6,691 nt of DNA from Actinomycetota bacterium (GTDB lineage: Bacteria; Actinomycetota; Acidimicrobiia; IMCC26256; PALSA-610), in the NCBI GenBank assembly GCA_005779345.1, contig SXJQ01000340.1, positions 1 through 6,691 of the forward strand, written 5' to 3'. This document shows, piece after piece, positions 6,255 through 6,691 of this stretch (positions within the stretch are counted from its first letter, which is position 1; each line of letters starts with the position of its first letter). The notes below the pieces were generated by a model that was not told the DNA's origin, did no database searches, and was given only the letters and a program-made list of their open reading frames with translations. The position numbers were made by a program, and so were the translations under genes.

Positions 6255-6691
6255 GTGAACCGCAGCCAACTGGCTACCGCGCTCGGCGAGCGCATCGGCA
6301 GCACCCGCAAGCAGGCGGTCGAGACGCTCGACGAGCTCGTCAACCTGATCACCGAGACCGTCGCGCGCGGCGAGGATGTCGCCATCTCGGGCTTCGCCAA
6401 GTTCCGCCGCGTCGACCGCAAGGCCCGGATCGGCCGCAACCCCGCCACGGGCGCACCGGTGAAGATCGCGGCGAAGCGTGTCGCGAAGATCACCCCGCTC
6501 AAGGCGTTCAAGGACGCCGTGATCACGGGCAAGAAGGCGCCCGCGAAGGCACCCGCCAAGAAGGCCCCGGCCAAGAAGACCGCGGCGAAGAAGGCACCCG
6601 CCAAGAAGGCACCCGCCAAGAAGACCCCGGCCAAGAAGACCGCGGCGAAGAAGGCACCCGCCAAGAAGGCCCCGGCGAAGAAGACCGCGGC
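6255..6691 (+). CDS. hup: HU-type nucleoid protein with Lys/Ala/Pro tail (partial)
   Basis: The frame starts at GTG 6255 and remains open at the right edge, giving 145 complete residues. Residues 1-92 are a full HU/IHF fold: NRSQLATALGERIGSTRKQAVE at the N-terminus, ISGFAKF at 44-50 in the beta saddle, and GRNPATG at 60-66 with the DNA-intercalating Pro63. From about 93 the chain is a low-complexity tail of PAKKA, PAKKT and TAAKK units, histone H1-like, as known from mycobacterial HupB and Streptomyces HupS. HU bends and compacts DNA; the tail is known in those relatives to add DNA binding. The tail is encoded by 60-bp tandem repeats, so its full length cannot be judged here. The gene is monocistronic as far as seen and divergent from the lipoprotein gene. 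Confidence 0.95.
   Translation, partial: MNRSQLATALGERIGSTRKQAVETLDELVNLITETVARGEDVAISGFAKFRRVDRKARIGRNPATGAPVKIAAKRVAKITPLKAFKDAVITGKKAPAKAPAKKAPAKKTAAKKAPAKKAPAKKTPAKKTAAKKAPAKKAPAKKTA
6541..6691 (+). repeat. 60-bp tandem repeat encoding the HU tail
   Basis: 6541-6600 and 6601-6660 are the same 60-base unit with three differences (57 of 60 identical by eye). A third copy begins at 6661 and is cut by the window edge (27 of 31 identical). Each unit is 20 codons, so length changes keep the frame. Within the unit a 15-base sub-period encodes PAKKA or PAKKT. Confidence 0.9.

Noticed and set aside
6099..6269. Extension of the lipoprotein to 6269
   Set aside because: It would overlap the HU start and place 57 residues before the signal peptide and lipobox.
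6191..6664. Minus-strand frame encoding a Phe/Ala/Leu/Gly-rich repeat protein (FLAGAF units)
   Set aside because: It is the antisense image of the HU Lys/Ala/Pro tail. The apparent membrane repeats arise because AAG and GCC codons read backwards as CTT and GGC, and HU on the plus strand is certain.

Overview
The window is very GC-rich, densely packed DNA. It most resembles a high-GC actinobacterium, plausibly of the Acidimicrobiia type. That placement is an inference from GC-biased codons, GTG starts, an actinobacterial-style HU with a Lys/Ala/Pro-rich tail, a Tat-exported repeat protein and a T/E-rich lipoprotein; no rRNA or tRNA is present to confirm it.

Layout. (1) 1-771, minus strand: the first 257 residues of the large subunit of glutamate synthase (gltB), running off the left edge. 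(2) 772-938: a divergent intergenic region. (3) 939-1742, plus strand: a Tat-exported protein built from about six 25-residue repeats, probably a beta-solenoid. (4) 1743-1795: a short convergent junction filled almost exactly by a 17-bp tandem repeat. (5) 1796-2725, minus: a cyclase-family (kynurenine formamidase-like) metal hydrolase. (6) 2760-3557, minus: an orphan ParA/MinD-type ATPase. (7) 3627-3650: a hairpin just past the amidase stop, a likely terminator. (8) 3655-5127 and 5124-6098, minus: an amidase-signature hydrolase and, upstream of it and overlapping by a GTGA junction, a predicted beta-propeller lipoprotein. (9) 6099-6254: a divergent intergenic region with the most A-rich patch I noticed in the window and a 16-bp near-palindrome. 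(10) 6255 to the right edge, plus: an HU-type nucleoid protein whose lysine-rich tail is encoded by a 60-bp tandem duplication; it has no stop inside the window.

How the genes relate. Lipoprotein and amidase are almost certainly one transcription and translation unit. ParA and cyclase (34-bp gap) may form a second unit, separated from the first by the hairpin. GltB supplies glutamate (nitrogen assimilation) and HU packages DNA; both are housekeeping genes. I see no phage, transposon, CRISPR or toxin-antitoxin signature and no evidence for a new multi-gene defence or metabolic system. The features most worth a second look are the 25-residue-repeat exported protein, the 17-bp tandem repeat that ends on a stop codon, the 60-bp tandem repeat in the HU tail, and the lipoprotein-amidase pairing. 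No gene-free stretch exceeds 170 bp.
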